From contig CAJOKD010000005.1 of assembly GCA_905235085.1 (NCBI GenBank), positions 1-64,000 of the forward strand: a stretch of DNA of 64,000 nt. Reading direction: 5' to 3'. Position 1 is the first letter of the stretch. Each line of letters begins with the position of its first letter. Shown here piece by piece: positions 9,612-18,354 of this stretch. The translations under genes were made by a program, and so were the position numbers. A model generated the notes under the pieces. The model searched no databases. It was not told where the DNA came from and was given only the letters and a program-made list of their open reading frames with translations. Source of the DNA: an uncultured Bacteroidales bacterium (GTDB taxonomy: Bacteria; Bacteroidota; Bacteroidia; Bacteroidales; UBA932).

Positions 9612-9647
9612 AATCTAGTACTTTAAGTAACGTTGAAGTACTAGATT
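9612..9647 (+). terminator. Long inverted repeat after ssb, probable terminator
   Basis: AATCTAGTACTTTAA (9612-9626) pairs with TTGAAGTACTAGATT (9633-9647), a 15-bp stem with one G-T pair and a six-base loop, followed by the T-rich stretch TTATTGTTTATT. It probably terminates ssb. Its AT-rich stem and long arms are unlike the other terminators here, so an operator is also possible. Confidence 0.6.
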
Positions 9648-9713
9648 TTATTGTTTATTAAGTTATTAAATAAGACTTCTTGAATTATTTTTTCAATAAA
9701 TTGTGAAAAAACT

Positions 9714-9744
9714 TTTGGAGATTAAAAAATAATATCTACCTTTG
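9714..9744 (+). promoter_or_regulatory. Full Bacteroidetes promoter of the structured RNA
   Basis: TTTG (9714-9717) and TACCTTTG (9737-9744) are separated by 19 bp, an ideal -33/-7 pair. The expected transcription start is near 9750, exactly where the predicted closing stem of the RNA begins. Confidence 0.8.
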
Positions 9745-9749
9745 CCGTA

Positions 9750-9940
9750 CACTTTCTGTCTTGCAGGAAAAGGCTGGCAGGCGCCGAAGCGGAATCCCTT
9801 GTTCTCTCTCAAGGCCGCCAGGCAGCAGAAATGCCGGTGAGTCCGCTCTCCACTGCCAGAACTCCTTACCGCACGAAGAAAGTAAATGCAACGCAAAAAT
9901 TGACCGCGCTTGGGATCGCCCTCAAGCGCGGTTTTTTTTT
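9750..9940 (+). ncRNA. Structured non-coding RNA of about 190 nt
   Basis: No ORF fits this stretch, yet it has its own promoter and an intrinsic terminator. Nested complementary segments fold it back on itself: ACTTTCT (9751-9757) with AGAAAGT (9877-9883); CTGGCAG (9774-9780) with CTGCCAG (9853-9859); AGCGGA (9788-9793) with TCCGCT (9842-9847). Inside lie two hairpins, CCTTG/CAAGG (9797-9814) and GGCA/TGCC (9821-9835). The rod with internal bulges, its length and its stand-alone transcription resemble 6S RNA or the Bacteroidales-1 RNA family, but I cannot confirm either. SRP RNA, tmRNA and RNase P RNA signatures are not seen. Confidence 0.7.
9903..9940 (+). terminator. Rho-independent terminator of the structured RNA
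   Basis: ACCGCGCTTG (9903-9912) pairs perfectly with CAAGCGCGGT (9923-9932), then nine T residues. The T-run abuts the stop codon of the convergent serine palmitoyltransferase gene. Confidence 0.9.
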
Positions 9941-11127
9941 CATTTGATTATTTCTAGCTTCCTGAATATCCTTTCCATCTTGTCAATTCCCTCCTCGACT
10001 TGTTCCCTGGTGTGAGTAGCCATCATGGCGAAGCGGATTATGACGGAATCGGGCGGAACGGCCGGCGGAATGACCGGAGTGATGAATACACCCTCTTCGA
10101 GGGCATCCCTGACGGCTGTCAGGCATTTATCGGTGTCACGGACATACAGAGGGAAGATCGGGGACTGGGTCACACCTATGTCGAATCCCCTCCTGACGAA
10201 TTCCTTGTGGGCAAAATCGGTAATCTCCCAGAGATGCTCGATCCGCTCAGGCTCGCTCAGCATAATGTCTATCGCCTTGATGGTCGCAGCCACGTTCGCA
10301 GGCGGCATACTTGCACTGAATATAAGGGAACGGGAATTGTGCCGGATGTAATTGAGCATATTCCTGCTGCCCGCGATGAACCCTCCGAGTGAGCCGAAAG
10401 ACTTGGAGAACGTACCCATTATCAGGTCCACCCGGTCGGTCACTCCGAAATAGTCCGCAGTCCCCCTGCCGTGGTCGCCCAGGACACCTAGGGAATGGGC
10501 GTCATCCACCATCACAGCCGCATTGTATTGCTCGGCAAGATCCAGTATCCCAGGCAGCGGAGCGATATCTCCGCTCATAGAGTATATTCCATCTACCACA
10601 ATCAATTTCGGCCTGTTATACTCGACTCGTTGAAGTTTTTCTTCAAGTGAGCCGAGGTCGTTGTGGGAGAACTTGAACACCTTGCTGAACGACAGCCTGC
10701 TGCCGTCGATTATGCTTGCGTGGTCATAAGAGTCAAGGAATATATATCCGCCCCTGGTTCCAAGGGAGACCACGCCAAGATTAGTCTGGAAGCCGGTGCT
10801 GAAAGTCACGGCGTCCTCCTTCCCTACAAGTTTCGCCAGCTTCTCCTCAAGTTCGAGATGTATGTCCAGGGTACCGTTGAGGAAACGGGAGCCCGAACAG
10901 CTGGTTCCGTATTTGCGTATAGCTTCGATGGCAGCCTCCTTGAGCCTTGGGTCGTCCGAGAGCCCCAGATACGAGTTGGAGCCGAACATAAGGACAGGCT
11001 TCCCGTCCATCCTGACGACAGGGTCCTGGCCGGACTCGATAGGCCTGTAATAGGGATAAATTCCCTTGGCCTTTACCTCGTCTGCGAGTGTATATCTGCC
11101 AAATAGTTCATTGAAAAGTTCGTTCAT
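9940..11127 (-). CDS. spt: Serine palmitoyltransferase (PLP alpha-oxoamine synthase)
   Basis: A 395-residue PLP enzyme of the alpha-oxoamine synthase family. Condensation of serine with palmitoyl-CoA gives 3-ketosphinganine, the first step of the sphingolipids that distinguish Bacteroidetes membranes. Visible marks are MFGSNSYLGL, SGSRFLNGTLDIHLELE, the DHASIIDG histidine, VDDAHSLGVLG and the PLP-lysine motif TFSKSFGSLGGF. The N-terminus (YPYYRPIESGQDPVV) resembles the Bacteroides enzyme as I remember it more than glycine C-acetyltransferase or BioF, which are the alternatives. It follows rfbB with a 4-nt gap, likely one transcript with pdxA and rfbB. Confidence 0.87.
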   Translation of the reverse strand: MNELFNELFGRYTLADEVKAKGIYPYYRPIESGQDPVVRMDGKPVLMFGSNSYLGLSDDPRLKEAAIEAIRKYGTSCSGSRFLNGTLDIHLELEEKLAKLVGKEDAVTFSTGFQTNLGVVSLGTRGGYIFLDSYDHASIIDGSRLSFSKVFKFSHNDLGSLEEKLQRVEYNRPKLIVVDGIYSMSGDIAPLPGILDLAEQYNAAVMVDDAHSLGVLGDHGRGTADYFGVTDRVDLIMGTFSKSFGSLGGFIAGSRNMLNYIRHNSRSLIFSASMPPANVAATIKAIDIMLSEPERIEHLWEITDFAHKEFVRRGFDIGVTQSPIFPLYVRDTDKCLTAVRDALEEGVFITPVIPPAVPPDSVIIRFAMMATHTREQVEEGIDKMERIFRKLEIIK

Positions 11128-11131
11128 ATAT

Positions 11132-12256
11132 TCAATCCTTAGTGGCTGCGTACATTTTGGAATAGTAGTTCTGGTAATCGCCGCTGGTCACGTTGTCCAG
11201 CCAGTCCTGATTATCCAGATACCACCTCACAGTCTTCTCGATTCCCTCCTCGAACTGGAGGCTGGGCTCCCAGCCAAGTTCAGTCTTGAGCTTGGTGGAA
11301 TCGATGGCGTACCGGAGGTCGTGGCCTTTCCTGTCCGTAACGAAAGTGATAAGGTCGTCGTCCGATCCTTCAGGACGGCCGAGCAACTTGTCGGTAGTAC
11401 GGATCAGCACCTTGATAAGGTCGATGTTCTTCCATTCGTTGAAGCCTCCGATGTTGTACGTCTGGGCCACCTTGCCTTCGTGGAATATCAAGTCAATGGC
11501 CCTGGCGTGATCCTCAACATACAGCCAGTCACGCACATTCTCTCCCCTGCCATATACCGGGAGGGGCTTCCTGTTGCATATATTATTGATAAACAACGGT
11601 ATGAGCTTTTCGGGGAATTGGTACGGCCCATAGTTGTTGGAGCAGTTGGTCACAATAGTCGGCATACCGTATGTGTCGTGATATGCCCGTACGAAATGGT
11701 CGCTTGAAGCCTTCGCCGCAGAATAGGGGCTGTGAGGCTGGTACTTGTTATCCTCAGTGAAGAAATCCTCGCCGTAAGGGCCGCCTCCGCACTCGTTCCC
11801 GTCCGGATCGCCCTCCGGCCTCGTGAGTTCGAGCGCTCCGTAGACTTCGTCTGTAGATATGTGGTAGAACCTCTTCCCTTCCCAACCTTGCGGCTCCCAG
11901 TATTCTCTGGCAGCCTGGAGGAGGGTCAGAGTACCCAGCACGTTGGTCTTGGCGAATACGAAAGGATCCGTGATGGACCTGTCCACGTGGCTTTCAGCGG
12001 CGAGATGGATGATTCCATCCACATCATTCTCAGAAATCACACGCTTGACTGTCTCGAAATCACAGATGTCCGCCTTGATGAAGGTATAGTTGGGCCGGTC
12101 TTCGATATCCTTGAGATTGGCGAGGTTGCCGGCATATGTAAGCTTGTCGAGGTTGATGATATGGTACTGCGGATACTTTTCCACGAACAGGCGTACCACG
12201 TGGCTGCCGATGAAACCGGCACCTCCGGTAATGACTATATTCCTTTTGAATGACAT
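11132..12256 (-). CDS. rfbB: dTDP-glucose 4,6-dehydratase RfbB/RmlB
   Basis: Converts dTDP-glucose to dTDP-4-keto-6-deoxyglucose, step two of dTDP-L-rhamnose synthesis. An extended short-chain dehydrogenase: NAD-binding GGAGFIGSHV at the N-terminus, HLAAESHVDRSI, the catalytic YSAAKASSDHFVRAY (Tyr-xxx-Lys) and NCSNNYGPYQFPEKLIP. The insert ALELTRPEGDPDGNECGGGPYGEDFFTED makes it slightly longer than the usual 350 residues, as in other Bacteroidetes copies. The remaining pathway genes rfbD, rfbA and rfbC are about 1.7 kb away on the opposite strand, unlike the single operon of many bacteria. Confidence 0.96.
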   Translation of the reverse strand: MSFKRNIVITGGAGFIGSHVVRLFVEKYPQYHIINLDKLTYAGNLANLKDIEDRPNYTFIKADICDFETVKRVISENDVDGIIHLAAESHVDRSITDPFVFAKTNVLGTLTLLQAAREYWEPQGWEGKRFYHISTDEVYGALELTRPEGDPDGNECGGGPYGEDFFTEDNKYQPHSPYSAAKASSDHFVRAYHDTYGMPTIVTNCSNNYGPYQFPEKLIPLFINNICNRKPLPVYGRGENVRDWLYVEDHARAIDLIFHEGKVAQTYNIGGFNEWKNIDLIKVLIRTTDKLLGRPEGSDDDLITFVTDRKGHDLRYAIDSTKLKTELGWEPSLQFEEGIEKTVRWYLDNQDWLDNVTSGDYQNYYSKMYAATKD

Positions 12257-12267
12257 TTCCTTTTGAT

Positions 12268-13311
12268 TTACTGTAGTTTACCTTCGTTCACCGTATCGTA
12301 CGCCAAGCGCTTGCGGAAGATGTCAATCGCAGTGAAGATCGACGACATCATAGAATGAGGGTCGGCCTCGTCCCTGCCCGCCATCTCGTATGCCGTACCG
12401 TGGTCCGGCGAAGTACGTACGATCGGAAGTCCCGCGGTGAAATTGACCCCGTCGTCGAATGCTATGGCCTTGAACGGCGAAAGCCCCTGGTCGTGGTACA
12501 TTGCGAGGGTCGCATCGAACCTGGCATAATGGCCAAGACCGAAATATCCGTCCGGAGAATAAGGGCCGAAAGCCAGGATTCCCTCATCATTGGCCTCCTT
12601 GACCGCAGGAAGGATTATCTTCTCTTCCTCATCCCCGAGGAGTCCGCCGTCTCCGCAATGCGGGTTCAGGCCGAGGACGGCTATCTTCGGCTCCACCACA
12701 CCGAAATCCCTCTTGAGGGACTCAGAGACCAGCCGGAGCTTCTTGACGATCTTCTCGACGGAAATGGCACCGGGGACCTCCCTGAGCGGTATGTGACCGG
12801 TAACTACACCGACCTTCAGCCTGTCCGAAACCATCAGCATCGCCACATCATCCACGCCGAACACTTTCTGGAGATACTCGGTATGGCCTGTATTGCCGAA
12901 GCCTTCGTCCACCATAGCTCTCTTGTTGATCGGAGCGGTGACCATCACGTCCACGTCTCCTTTCTTGATGTCCTCCACGGCACACTCAAGGGACTTTATA
13001 GCAGCCCTGGCGGATTCCGGGGTAGACATCCCGGGCTCCACGAAGTAGTTGTCCGGAAGGCAGTTCACGATGTTGATCTTCTTCGGTTTCGCATCCCTGG
13101 CGTTCTGGATGACATAGACATCCATCTGGTCTAGGTTGTGGATATGCTTGCGGTAGAAACCGAATATCTTGGAGGAACCGTAGATCACCGGGGTGAAAGA
13201 TTCCAGGATCCTGGCGTCCGAAAGGGACTTTATTATCACTTCATAACCGATGCCGTTACCATCGCCCTGGGTGATGGCTACCACCGGCCTTCTGCTATTT
13301 CTTTCTGACAT
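12268..13311 (-). CDS. pdxA: 4-hydroxythreonine-4-phosphate dehydrogenase PdxA
   Basis: Oxidises 4-phosphohydroxy-L-threonine in the DXP-dependent route to pyridoxal phosphate. Characteristic segments are ITQGDGNGIGYEVI at the start, TAPINKRAM, GFGNTGHTEYL, LNPHCGDGGLLG with the metal-binding histidine, and YHDQGLSPFKA with the second histidine/aspartate set, then RTSPDHGTAYE. Length 347 is normal. It is the upstream member of a pdxA-rfbB-spt run; spt needs PLP, which may explain the proximity, though that is inference. It begins 18 nt after the end of rnhA. Confidence 0.96.
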   Translation of the reverse strand: MSERNSRRPVVAITQGDGNGIGYEVIIKSLSDARILESFTPVIYGSSKIFGFYRKHIHNLDQMDVYVIQNARDAKPKKINIVNCLPDNYFVEPGMSTPESARAAIKSLECAVEDIKKGDVDVMVTAPINKRAMVDEGFGNTGHTEYLQKVFGVDDVAMLMVSDRLKVGVVTGHIPLREVPGAISVEKIVKKLRLVSESLKRDFGVVEPKIAVLGLNPHCGDGGLLGDEEEKIILPAVKEANDEGILAFGPYSPDGYFGLGHYARFDATLAMYHDQGLSPFKAIAFDDGVNFTAGLPIVRTSPDHGTAYEMAGRDEADPHSMMSSIFTAIDIFRKRLAYDTVNEGKLQ

Positions 13312-13329
13312 ATTAAATCTTAATGTAAT

Positions 13330-13851
13330 TTATTTAAAATCAATAAGGTTTCCCTCCGCCTCAGCCTTGAGACTCTCGAATCCCTCGTCCGGAGGCAACT
13401 GGATACCCGCGGCCACGGCTCCCGCCCCGGCATTCACTGCCAGACGGTCGCATCTTTCATTCTCAGGATGTCCGGCGTGTCCCTTCAACCAGTGGAAAGT
13501 CACGTCGTGGAGACGGTAGACCGCCAGGAAACGCTGCCATAGGTCGGGATTCTTGACCTTCTTCCATCTCTTGCGTTCCCAACCTGCAAGCCAGCCTTCG
13601 TTGACGGCTTTCACCACATAGGACGAGTCACTGAACACCTCGACCTTGGCGTGCTGCCAACGGATCGCTTCCAGTCCGGTGATGACCGCAAGCAGTTCCA
13701 TACGGTTGTTGGTAGTGCAGCTGAATCCCCCGCTCATTTCCTTTTCCAGGGACCCGCACCGGAGGATGACGCCGTAACCTCCGGGACCTGGATTCCCGCT
13801 TGAGGAACCATCGGTATAGAGGTATATGGTCGGCCTGTCCATTGTTTCCAT
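13330..13851 (-). CDS. rnhA: Ribonuclease HI
   Basis: Degrades the RNA strand of RNA:DNA hybrids. The four catalytic acids are visible: Asp in YLYTDGSSSGNPGPGG, Glu in NNRMELLAV, Asp in VFSDSSYVV, and Asp in ENERCDRLAV; the histidine of WLKGHAGHPENE is also kept. 173 residues is slightly longer than E. coli RNase HI because of a C-terminal tail (GIQLPPDEGFESL). The minus-strand -7 element lies only 5 nt upstream of this ATG, so the transcript is either leaderless or initiates at the second ATG three codons in (13842). Confidence 0.95.
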   Translation of the reverse strand: METMDRPTIYLYTDGSSSGNPGPGGYGVILRCGSLEKEMSGGFSCTTNNRMELLAVITGLEAIRWQHAKVEVFSDSSYVVKAVNEGWLAGWERKRWKKVKNPDLWQRFLAVYRLHDVTFHWLKGHAGHPENERCDRLAVNAGAGAVAAGIQLPPDEGFESLKAEAEGNLIDFK

Positions 13852-13856
13852 AAATG

Positions 13857-13864
13857 CAAATATA
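13857..13864 (-). promoter_or_regulatory. Candidate -7 element for rnhA
   Basis: Minus-strand TATATTTG, five bases from the rnhA ATG; divergent from the rfbD promoter. Confidence 0.6.
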
Positions 13865-13874
13865 CGTAGAATTT

Positions 13875-13906
13875 TTTGGGCGACTTCATTTTTGTGACTA
13901 AATTTG
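13875..13906 (+). promoter_or_regulatory. -33/-7 promoter of rfbDAC
   Basis: TTTG (13875-13878) and TAAATTTG (13899-13906) are 20 bp apart. The rfbD ATG begins 7 nt after the -7 element, about where transcription should start, implying a leaderless mRNA. Confidence 0.7.
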
Positions 13907-13913
13907 AGAACTT

Positions 13914-14795
13914 ATGAACATTCTCGTAACAGGGGCTAACGGCCAGCTTGGCACGGAACTCCGGAACATAACGGCAGGAAGCCGCAACAGGTACATATTC
14001 TCGGACGTAATATCGCCGCCGGGCGTGGAAACCGTCAATCTCGACATCACCGACATCGCAGCCATCCGGATAGTATGCGAATCCGAGCGCATCGACACCA
14101 TTGTCAACTGCGCCGCGTACACCAACGTGGACAAGGCTGAGGACGATGCACAAATGGCGATGCTCATCAACAGCACAGCAGCAGGCAACCTTGCCAAGGT
14201 AGTTGCGGAGCGCGGCGCCACCCTGGTGCACATTTCTACCGACTACGTATTCAGCGGGGCGACCGCCATCCCTCGCAGGGAAGACCAGCCCACCGAACCC
14301 CTCGGGGTATACGGCTCCACGAAGCTTTCAGGAGAAAAGGAGATAGAGAAATCCGGGTGCAAATGGATCATCCTGCGCACCGCCTGGCTCTACTCCCCCT
14401 ACGGCAGGAATTTCGTCAAGACGATGCGCCAGCTGACGGCCGAGCGGGATTCGCTGAAGGTAGTGTTCGACCAGGTCGGGACGCCGACCTATGCCCGAGA
14501 CCTCGCCTGCCTGATAGCCACCATAATAGACCAGGGGATGCTGGACCGCACCGGAATATACCACTACAGCAACGAAGGAGCCATTTCCTGGTACGACTTC
14601 GCCAAAGCGATATGCGAGCTCTGCGGGAACAGCTGCGACATCAAGCCCTGCCATACGGGCGAATATCCGACCAAGGCGGTCAGGCCTCATTTCTCGGTTT
14701 TCGACAAGACTAAGGTAAAGGAGACTTTCGGAATCACGATCCCATACTGGAAGGCTTCCCTGAAAGACTGCATAAACAGATTGGAACAAGCATAA
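13914..14795 (+). CDS. rfbD: dTDP-4-dehydrorhamnose reductase RfbD/RmlD
   Basis: Reduces dTDP-4-keto-rhamnose to dTDP-L-rhamnose, the final pathway step. Short-chain dehydrogenase features are clear: NAD(P)-binding [12 protein letters not shown], the [13 protein letters not shown] helix, STDYVFSG and the catalytic YGSTKLSGE (Tyr-xxx-Lys), then [17 protein letters not shown]. 293 residues is normal. It opens an rfbD-rfbA-rfbC operon (14-nt gap, then a 4-nt overlap). The start is fixed by the adjoining N-terminal beta strand ([10 protein letters not shown]). Confidence 0.96.
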   Translation: MNILVTGANGQLGTELRNITAGSRNRYIFSDVISPPGVETVNLDITDIAAIRIVCESERIDTIVNCAAYTNVDKAEDDAQMAMLINSTAAGNLAKVVAERGATLVHISTDYVFSGATAIPRREDQPTEPLGVYGSTKLSGEKEIEKSGCKWIILRTAWLYSPYGRNFVKTMRQLTAERDSLKVVFDQVGTPTYARDLACLIATIIDQGMLDRTGIYHYSNEGAISWYDFAKAICELCGNSCDIKPCHTGEYPTKAVRPHFSVFDKTKVKETFGITIPYWKASLKDCINRLEQA

Positions 14796-14809
14796 ACAAC
14801 ACCTTCAAG

Positions 14810-15688
14810 ATGAAAGGAATAGTACTGGCAGGAGGAAGCGGGACACGCCTCTATCCGATTACGAAAGGGGTCAGCAAGCAGATGCTGCCTGTCTTCGACA
14901 AGCCTATGGTTTACTACCCTGTCTCCGTCCTTATGAATGCCGGGATCAGGGACATCCTCGTCATTTCTACTCCGACGGACCTGCCCGGATTCAAGCGTCT
15001 TCTGGGCGACGGAAGCGATTTCGGAGTAAACTTCGAATATGCCGAGCAGCCGTCTCCGGACGGTCTGGCACAGGCTTTCATCATCGGCGAGGATTTCGTC
15101 GGTGACGACTGCGCCTGCCTTGTACTCGGAGACAACATATTCCAGGGTGCCGGCTTCCACGAGCAGCTCATCGAGGCCGTCCGCACTGCCGAAGAGGAAG
15201 GCAAGGCCACAGTATTCGGCTACTGGGTCAGCGACCCGCAGAGATACGGAGTCGCCGAATTCGACCCGCAGGGCAACTGCCTCAGCATCGAAGAGAAGCC
15301 AGCCGAGCCCAAGAGCAACTACGCCGTCACGGGACTGTATTTCTACCCTAACGAGGTCGTGCGGATAGCCAAGCACATCAAGCCGTCCGCCCGTGGAGAA
15401 CTCGAGATAACAACCGTCAACCAGGAATTCCTGGCAGCTGGGAAGCTGAAGGTCCAGAAACTCGGACGCGGTTTCGCCTGGCTGGACACAGGCACCCACG
15501 AATCCCTTTCCGAGGCATCCACCTACATCGAGGTGATCGAAAAGAGGCAGGGACTCAAGGTAGCCTGCTTGGAAGAGATTGCGTTCCACAACGGCTGGAT
15601 CTCGGCGGAGAAGCTCCGCGAGATCGCAAAGCCCATGATAAAGAACCAGTATGGACAATACCTGATGAAAGTAGCAGAGGAAGGATGA
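14810..15688 (+). CDS. rfbA: Glucose-1-phosphate thymidylyltransferase RfbA/RmlA
   Basis: Makes dTDP-glucose from glucose-1-phosphate and dTTP, the committing and feedback-regulated step. The nucleotidyltransferase signature [19 protein letters not shown] is at the N-terminus, followed by [29 protein letters not shown] with the metal aspartate, [20 protein letters not shown] and [14 protein letters not shown]. 292 residues matches RmlA. Its final four bases overlap the start of rfbC (ATGA). Confidence 0.97.
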   Translation: MKGIVLAGGSGTRLYPITKGVSKQMLPVFDKPMVYYPVSVLMNAGIRDILVISTPTDLPGFKRLLGDGSDFGVNFEYAEQPSPDGLAQAFIIGEDFVGDDCACLVLGDNIFQGAGFHEQLIEAVRTAEEEGKATVFGYWVSDPQRYGVAEFDPQGNCLSIEEKPAEPKSNYAVTGLYFYPNEVVRIAKHIKPSARGELEITTVNQEFLAAGKLKVQKLGRGFAWLDTGTHESLSEASTYIEVIEKRQGLKVACLEEIAFHNGWISAEKLREIAKPMIKNQYGQYLMKVAEEG

Positions 15689-16224
15689 ACGTTATCAAGA
15701 CACCGATCGAAGGCGTAGTGATCATCGAACCTAAGCTGTTCGGTGACGACAGGGGCTATTTCTTCGAATCTTTCAACCAGAAGGAATTCGAGCGGGAGGT
15801 CGCCCCGATAGAATTCGTACAGGACAACGAAAGCAAATCACGCTACGGCGTGGTCAGGGGCCTGCATTTCCAGAAAGGAGAACACGCCCAGAGCAAGCTC
15901 GTAAGGGTAGTCAAGGGTGCTGTGCTGGACGTCGCTGTCGACATACGTCCCAGCTCCCCTACTTACGGGATGCACGTGGCGGTGGAACTCACCGAAGAGA
16001 ACCACCGGCAGTTCTTCCTGCCAAGGGGTATGGCGCACGGATTCAGCGTTCTGTCCGAAGAAGCCATATTCCAGTACAAATGCGACAATTTCTACTGCCG
16101 TGAGTCCGAAGGGGCGATTGCCTGGGACGATCCCGACCTGGGAATAGACTGGCGCATCCCCGCGGACAAAGTAATCCTGTCGGAGAAAGACAGCCACCAT
16201 CCGAGGCTGAAGGACCTGGAATAA
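15685..16224 (+). CDS. rfbC: dTDP-4-dehydrorhamnose 3,5-epimerase RfbC/RmlC
   Basis: Epimerises dTDP-4-keto-6-deoxyglucose at C3 and C5. The cupin fold is recognisable from [38 protein letters not shown] with the catalytic histidine, [13 protein letters not shown] and [20 protein letters not shown], the latter leading to the active-site tyrosine region. 179 residues is normal. It closes the rfbDAC operon and abuts the recG stop with no spacer and no obvious terminator hairpin. Confidence 0.96.
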   Translation: MNVIKTPIEGVVIIEPKLFGDDRGYFFESFNQKEFEREVAPIEFVQDNESKSRYGVVRGLHFQKGEHAQSKLVRVVKGAVLDVAVDIRPSSPTYGMHVAVELTEENHRQFFLPRGMAHGFSVLSEEAIFQYKCDNFYCRESEGAIAWDDPDLGIDWRIPADKVILSEKDSHHPRLKDLE

Positions 16225-18339
16225 TCAGGAAATCTGGCTGTAGTCCTTGATCCCATACTTGTCCTTGCGCAGCTCTGCTGCCAGGGGCAAGTTTTTTTCC
16301 ATCGTGAGAGTAGGATCCTCAGCGAGGATGTGTTCCGCATAGCTCCTGGCGTCCGAAAGGACCTGGCCGTCACGAGCCAGGGAGGCGATGTTCAGGTTGA
16401 TCGGAAGGCCGCTCTGCTGGGTTCCTTCCAAGTCACCGGGGCCGCGCATCTTCATATCTTCCTCGGCGAGGTCGAACCCATTCTCGGTAGCACACATAAG
16501 TTCCAGGCGCTTCCTCGACTCCCTGCTGACCTTGTCTCCGTGCATAAGCACGCAATAAGACTTCTCGGATCCGCGCCCGACCCTGCCGCGCAGCTGGTGA
16601 AGCTGTGCCAGGCCGAACCGCTCCGAACTCTCTATGACCATCACCGACGCATTCGGGACATCCACTCCTACTTCTATTACGGTGGTCGAAACCAGTATGT
16701 CCGCCCGCCCGGAAGCGAAAGCGTCCATATTGAATTGCTTCACTTCCGCAGTCTGCTGGCCGTGCACTATCGCCACCTTGTAATCCGGCAGCGGGAATCT
16801 CCTCACGATCTCCTCGTATCCGGCCTCCAGGTTCAGATAGTCCAGTTTCTCGCTTTCGAATATGAGAGGGTATACGATGAATACCTGCCTCCCGGAAGCA
16901 ATCTCCTTCCTGATGAAATTGTAGAGGGCGGGGCGTTTGTTTTCACCTACCAGCATAGTCTGGATAGGCTTCCTGCCAGGAGGCATCTCGTCGATTACGG
17001 ACACGTCTAGGTCGCCGTAGAAAGTCATAGCCAATGTCCTCGGTATCGGCGTGGCCGTCATTACGAGTACGTGCGGCGGGATGCCGCCGGAGCCCTTGGC
17101 CCAAAGCTTCGAGCGTTGTTCCACTCCGAAACGGTGCTGCTCGTCTATTATGGCCAGACCCAGGTTCTTGAATTTGACTTCGTCCTCTATGAGGGCGTGA
17201 GTGCCTATGATTATGCCCACAGAGCCATCCTGCAGCCCTTCGTGGATAGGCCTCCTGGCAGCCTTGGACACGGAACCGATGAGCAATTCGCACCTGACGC
17301 CTGTGTTCGCGAGATACTTGGATATGTTGGTATAGTGCTGACGGGCAAGCACCTCGGTAGGAGCCATTATGCAAGTCTGATACCCGTTCCCGATAGCGAT
17401 GAGCGCAATCAGGACGGCGACCATCGTCTTGCCGGAACCCACATCTCCCTGCAGCAGGCGGTTCATCTGATGACCGCTCATCAAGTCGAAGCGAATCTCC
17501 TTTATGACTCGTTTCTGAGCCCCTGTAAGCTCGTATGGCAGAGACTTGTAGCAAATGTTGAAAGCCTCGCCCACCTTCGGCATAGGGATACCTGCTTCAG
17601 ACCTGCTGCGGACGTATTTCTGCTTCAGCAGTGAAAGCTGTAGCAGGAACAGTTCCTCCCACTTAAGTCGGTACTGAGCCTTCGCCAGGGCCGTCTCGTC
17701 AGCCGGGAAGTGGATATTGCGTATCGCGTAACGGAGAGGCACGAGTCCCTTCTCCTTGAGGATATATTCAGGCAGAGTCTCACGGACATCCCCGATGGCG
17801 AGGTCGATGGCTTCTGACATAAGCTTGTTCATCACCCTCGCTGAGATGCCGGCGTTGCGGAGCTTGTCGGTCGAGTTGTAGACACCTGTCAGGGTCCCGG
17901 AATAGTTTACGGCACCCTCGGAAGGAGGATTGTCTATTTCTGGATGGACCATATTGATCCTCCCGTTGAATATGCTGGGCTTGCCGAAGAACAGGAAGGT
18001 ACCACCCGGCCTCAGTCTCTCGTAGGTATATTTGATACCCTTGAAGAATACCAGTTCCATCGCTCCGCTGGAGTCCTGGACCGTCACGGTGAGGCGTTTG
18101 TTACCCTTCCCCTGCGGCATTTCGGAAGACACGACGGTCCCGAGTATCTGGACATAGGCATTCTCGCTCCTTACATCCGCTATCCTCTGGATCGAACTGC
18201 GGTCCACGTAGCGGAACGGATATACGTGAAGCAGGTCGCCGACAGTGGCAACCTCCAATTCCGAACGGAGCAGTGCGGCACGTTTAGGTCCTACACCGGG
18301 CAGATATTGTACTTCAGTATCGAGCTTGTTGCGCAGCAT
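16225..18339 (-). CDS. recG: ATP-dependent DNA helicase RecG
   Basis: Reverses stalled forks and branch-migrates Holliday junctions. The N-terminal wedge/OB domain carries YLPGVGPKRAALL and VYPFRYVDRS; the helicase core shows Walker A GDVGSGKTMVAV, motif II as DEQHRFGV (the RecG DEQH form), MTATPIPRTLAM (motif III), and the late motifs VSTTVIEVGVDVPNA and QLRGRVGRG. The C-terminal TRG-like segment is also present (MRGPGDLEGTQQSGLP). 704 residues is typical. It lies downstream of a small lipoprotein gene (15-nt gap). Confidence 0.97.
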   Translation of the reverse strand: MLRNKLDTEVQYLPGVGPKRAALLRSELEVATVGDLLHVYPFRYVDRSSIQRIADVRSENAYVQILGTVVSSEMPQGKGNKRLTVTVQDSSGAMELVFFKGIKYTYERLRPGGTFLFFGKPSIFNGRINMVHPEIDNPPSEGAVNYSGTLTGVYNSTDKLRNAGISARVMNKLMSEAIDLAIGDVRETLPEYILKEKGLVPLRYAIRNIHFPADETALAKAQYRLKWEELFLLQLSLLKQKYVRSRSEAGIPMPKVGEAFNICYKSLPYELTGAQKRVIKEIRFDLMSGHQMNRLLQGDVGSGKTMVAVLIALIAIGNGYQTCIMAPTEVLARQHYTNISKYLANTGVRCELLIGSVSKAARRPIHEGLQDGSVGIIIGTHALIEDEVKFKNLGLAIIDEQHRFGVEQRSKLWAKGSGGIPPHVLVMTATPIPRTLAMTFYGDLDVSVIDEMPPGRKPIQTMLVGENKRPALYNFIRKEIASGRQVFIVYPLIFESEKLDYLNLEAGYEEIVRRFPLPDYKVAIVHGQQTAEVKQFNMDAFASGRADILVSTTVIEVGVDVPNASVMVIESSERFGLAQLHQLRGRVGRGSEKSYCVLMHGDKVSRESRKRLELMCATENGFDLAEEDMKMRGPGDLEGTQQSGLPINLNIASLARDGQVLSDARSYAEHILAEDPTLTMEKNLPLAAELRKDKYGIKDYSQIS

Positions 18340-18354
18340 TTCCCTTATCCGGAA

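Noticed and set aside
9750..9900. SRP (4.5S) RNA
   Set aside because: There is a CAGG and an AGCAG in the stretch, but not in the order or with the GGAA tetraloop of the conserved SRP domain, and the closing stem differs.
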